From Rhynchospora pubera (lineage: Eukaryota > Streptophyta > Magnoliopsida > Poales > Cyperaceae), in the NCBI GenBank assembly GCA_028095005.1, contig CM051460.1, forward strand, positions 68,797,676 to 68,861,675: a stretch of 64,000 bases of DNA, written 5' to 3'. The notes below the pieces were generated by a model. The model was not told the origin of the DNA, did not search any database, and saw only the letters and a list, made by a program, of their open reading frames with translations. Position 1 is the first letter of the stretch; every line of letters begins with the position of its first letter. Shown piece after piece: positions 62,382-64,000 of the stretch. The position numbers were made by a program, and so were the translations under genes.

Positions 62382-62476
62382 TGTAAAAATAATAATTTTA
62401 GTGTCATCGGCGAATAAATTCAACAAAAAATATATTCAATTCTTTCGCCGATGACTCTAAAATTATTATTTTTACA
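62382..62476. repeat. Hairpin 1 in the MULE-like right arm
   Basis: Arms of 33 bp (TGTAAAAATAATAATTTTAG then (T/G)GTCATCGGCGAA, and the inverse) around an AT-rich loop of 28 bp. The pairing is near-perfect, with one changed base pair in the stem. Confidence 0.85.
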
Positions 62477-62791
62477 ATATAGCCCAATAAAATTTTTTGT
62501 TGTATATTTTATATGTATTTTTAATGTATATAATTTTTTAAAAAATTATACATTAAAAAATATATGGTGACGATGACCATATATTTCTATGTATAAGTAT
62601 ATTAAAAAAATATATGTATATAAAATATATTAAAAATTATACTTTAAAAAAATATGTTTATATATACATTACATACATATAAATATATACATTTATACAT
62701 TACATATTTTTTTATTGTATTGTAAATATCTATAAATATCTACATATAAATATCTACATTTAATGTATAAAATTTTTTATTTGGACTATAT

Positions 62792-62885
62792 TGTAAAAAT
62801 AATAATTTTAGGGTCATCGGCGAAAAAATTGAATATATTTTTGTTGAAGTTATTCGCCGATGACCCTAAAATTATTATTTTTACA
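62792..62885. repeat. Hairpin 2 in the MULE-like right arm, perfect 33-bp stem
   Basis: Arms at 62792-62824 and 62853-62885 pair without mismatch. The 28-base loop is the inverse of the loop of hairpin 1, and the flanking words (ATTTAATGTATAA, TTGGACTA) are also inverted, so the two hairpins are an inverted duplicate of each other. Confidence 0.88.
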
Positions 62886-63399
62886 TAATAGTCCAATAAA
62901 AAAAATTTATACATTAAATGTAGATATTTTCATATAATTTTTTTTAATGTATAAATAAATATTACAAATATATACAATATTATGTATTTAACATGCATAA
63001 TTTAATTATATACTTATATTTTTATAGTAGATGTTTTACTTATATTTAATTTTTAATCATAAATTATATATTTTGTAATAATAAAAACTTTTGGGTCTAA
63101 AATGAAAATTTACAGTTAAAAAAAATTCTGAAATTTTTTTGTTTGGATCGTCATCCCAAACAAAAAAATTTCAGAATATTATTAAATTATGTTGTTTTTT
63201 GTTGGATCGTTGGATCGTCATTTCGGATGACGATCCAAGCTTGGGTCGTCAGCTGGGATGACGATCCAAGGGTATTGGGCTTTCGTCAATTAGGATGACG
63301 ATCCAGTAACGTTAGTATTAAAATTTTGATTTTTTTTCTGTTATTATCAAAATTAATATGAACAGTAAAGTTAGTATTAATTTTTTCGGTGTTTGGACC

Positions 63400-63516
63400 C
63401 TAACCTTTATGTGCTTTACTGATCCATTTTTTCTCTAGCGCTAGTTGAGTAGTTTCTGTGTTTTATGGTTTGCCTGATTTATGGGCTGTGCAATATTATT
63501 ACAGGAATTATAAGTG
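63400..63516. other. Spacer, nothing recognised
   Basis: Short spacer to the right of the MULE-like element. Confidence 0.4.
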
Positions 63517-63785
63517 TCATCGGCAAATACTATCTCAGCCATCGCTAAATACAAAGTGAACATATAAAATAAATAAGGTGAACATATAAACGATCTAAGT
63601 GAACACTTACAAACAAATAAGTATTGTCATCACTTGTTCAGAAGTTTACATGCATATTCAATTATTTTCATTGAACTTATTTGTTTGTATGTGTTCACTT
63701 AGATCGTCTATATGTTCACTTTGTTTCTGTATATGTTCATTTTATATTTAGCGATGACAGGGATGGCAAATCTGCAAATGGCAGT
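63517..63785. mobile_element. Foldback element with AGTGAACATAT array, copy 3 (inverted, diverged)
   Basis: Reads TCATCGGCAAATACTATC at the left and GATGGCAAATCTGCAAATGG at the right, with the same arrays of AAGTGAACATATA between. Compared with copies 1 and 2 it is inverted. Shared outer words (ACAGGAATTATAAGT on the left, AATTGATTACTG inverted on the right) extend the homology. It is an independent insertion of the family. Confidence 0.72.
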
Positions 63786-64000
63786 AATCAATTTTACCTT
63801 TAACATAGGATTCGACTCTAGTGCAACTGTGGAAGGATGATTAGGCAGAGACTATAAATTTTGGTCTAAAAGGATAATTGAAAAAAGCACTAATAAGGTC
63901 TTAATATAGTAGTATGACCCCTACGATACCAAAAGAAAGAAATAGAATTTATATATACATTTATTTAGCTTATTAAAGGTGTAAAATTGGAGGGTTTGAC
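63786..64000. other. Window edge, nothing recognised
   Basis: AT-rich sequence to the end of the window without a supported feature. Confidence 0.4.

Larger units (their letters stand above)
57767..63389. mobile_element. MULE-like element with long terminal inverted repeats, 10-bp TSD
   Basis: The left arm starts TGAAAAAATTAATAC and the right arm ends GTATTAATTTTTTCGG. The inverted match continues for about 500 bp on each side, through GTTCATATTAATTTTGATAA and the GATCGTCAT blocks. TGTTTGGACC lies on both sides (57757-57766 and 63390-63399), close to the 9-10 bp expected for Mutator-like elements. Without the nested Helitron the element is about 1.68 kb and has no transposase, so it is non-autonomous. 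Confidence 0.8.

Overview
This is a plant nuclear (angiosperm) window. It is AT-rich, its genes have spliceosomal GT-AG introns, and most of the DNA is nested transposable elements (TEs) of plant types. The species cannot be fixed from the sequence. Three ordinary host genes are supported: an intronless class I carboxylesterase close to CXE15 (2602-3642, +), a three-exon NAC transcription factor (12620-14120, +) and a nine-exon gene for an Ac45/VOA1-like V-ATPase accessory membrane protein (53773-57386, -). A decayed second copy of the carboxylesterase 3' end lies at 4381-4703.

Layout. 1-900 holds a tandem repeat of about 197 bp. 2.5-4.7 kb is the carboxylesterase and its pseudogene. 6.6-11.7 kb holds a small hAT MITE, a SINE-tail-like insertion and a 2.66-kb CACTA element with a TAT target-site duplication (TSD). 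12.4-14.1 kb is the NAC gene. 14.5-15.8 kb is a cluster of three foldback MITEs in simple-sequence DNA. 17.7-29.4 kb is an 11.4-kb CACTA element (17857-29298, TSD TCA) inserted in a small hAT-like repeat. It carries a TNP2 transposase with one in-frame stop and a ten-exon gene that, spliced by eye, reads as an intact 828-residue fusion of a plant En/Spm-type (Transposase_24-like) domain with a Ulp1/SENP-type cysteine protease. 31.0-36.85 kb holds a hAT MITE (8-bp TSD), a 1.37-kb CACTA-like element (TSD AAG) and, directly against it, a minus-strand Copia-type retroelement with nearly identical LTRs but a ruined pol.

37.9-54.0 kb is a recent tandem rearrangement. A solo LTR of an Angela/BARE-like Copia element, with TSD ACTCT, is followed by about 3.2 kb of host flank. 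Next comes a copy of the same retroelement without its 5' LTR (leader, gag-pol with one in-frame stop, 3' LTR), then the same host flank again. The repeated flank contains the last exon (membrane anchor) of the VOA1-like gene. The functional gene uses the right copy, and the left copy is an orphan exon. The left breakpoint carries filler DNA copied from sequence a few tens of bases away.

57.77-63.39 kb is a MULE-like element with terminal inverted repeats (TIRs) of about 500 bp, full of short GATCGTCAT palindromes and flanked by TGTTTGGACC on both sides. A 3.95-kb Helitron (58310-62255) sits inside it. A third copy of a foldback element rich in the word AGTGAACATAT lies near the right edge. 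Splice sites, TSDs and reading frames were worked out by hand from the sequence; family names rest on motif recognition, not on database searches.
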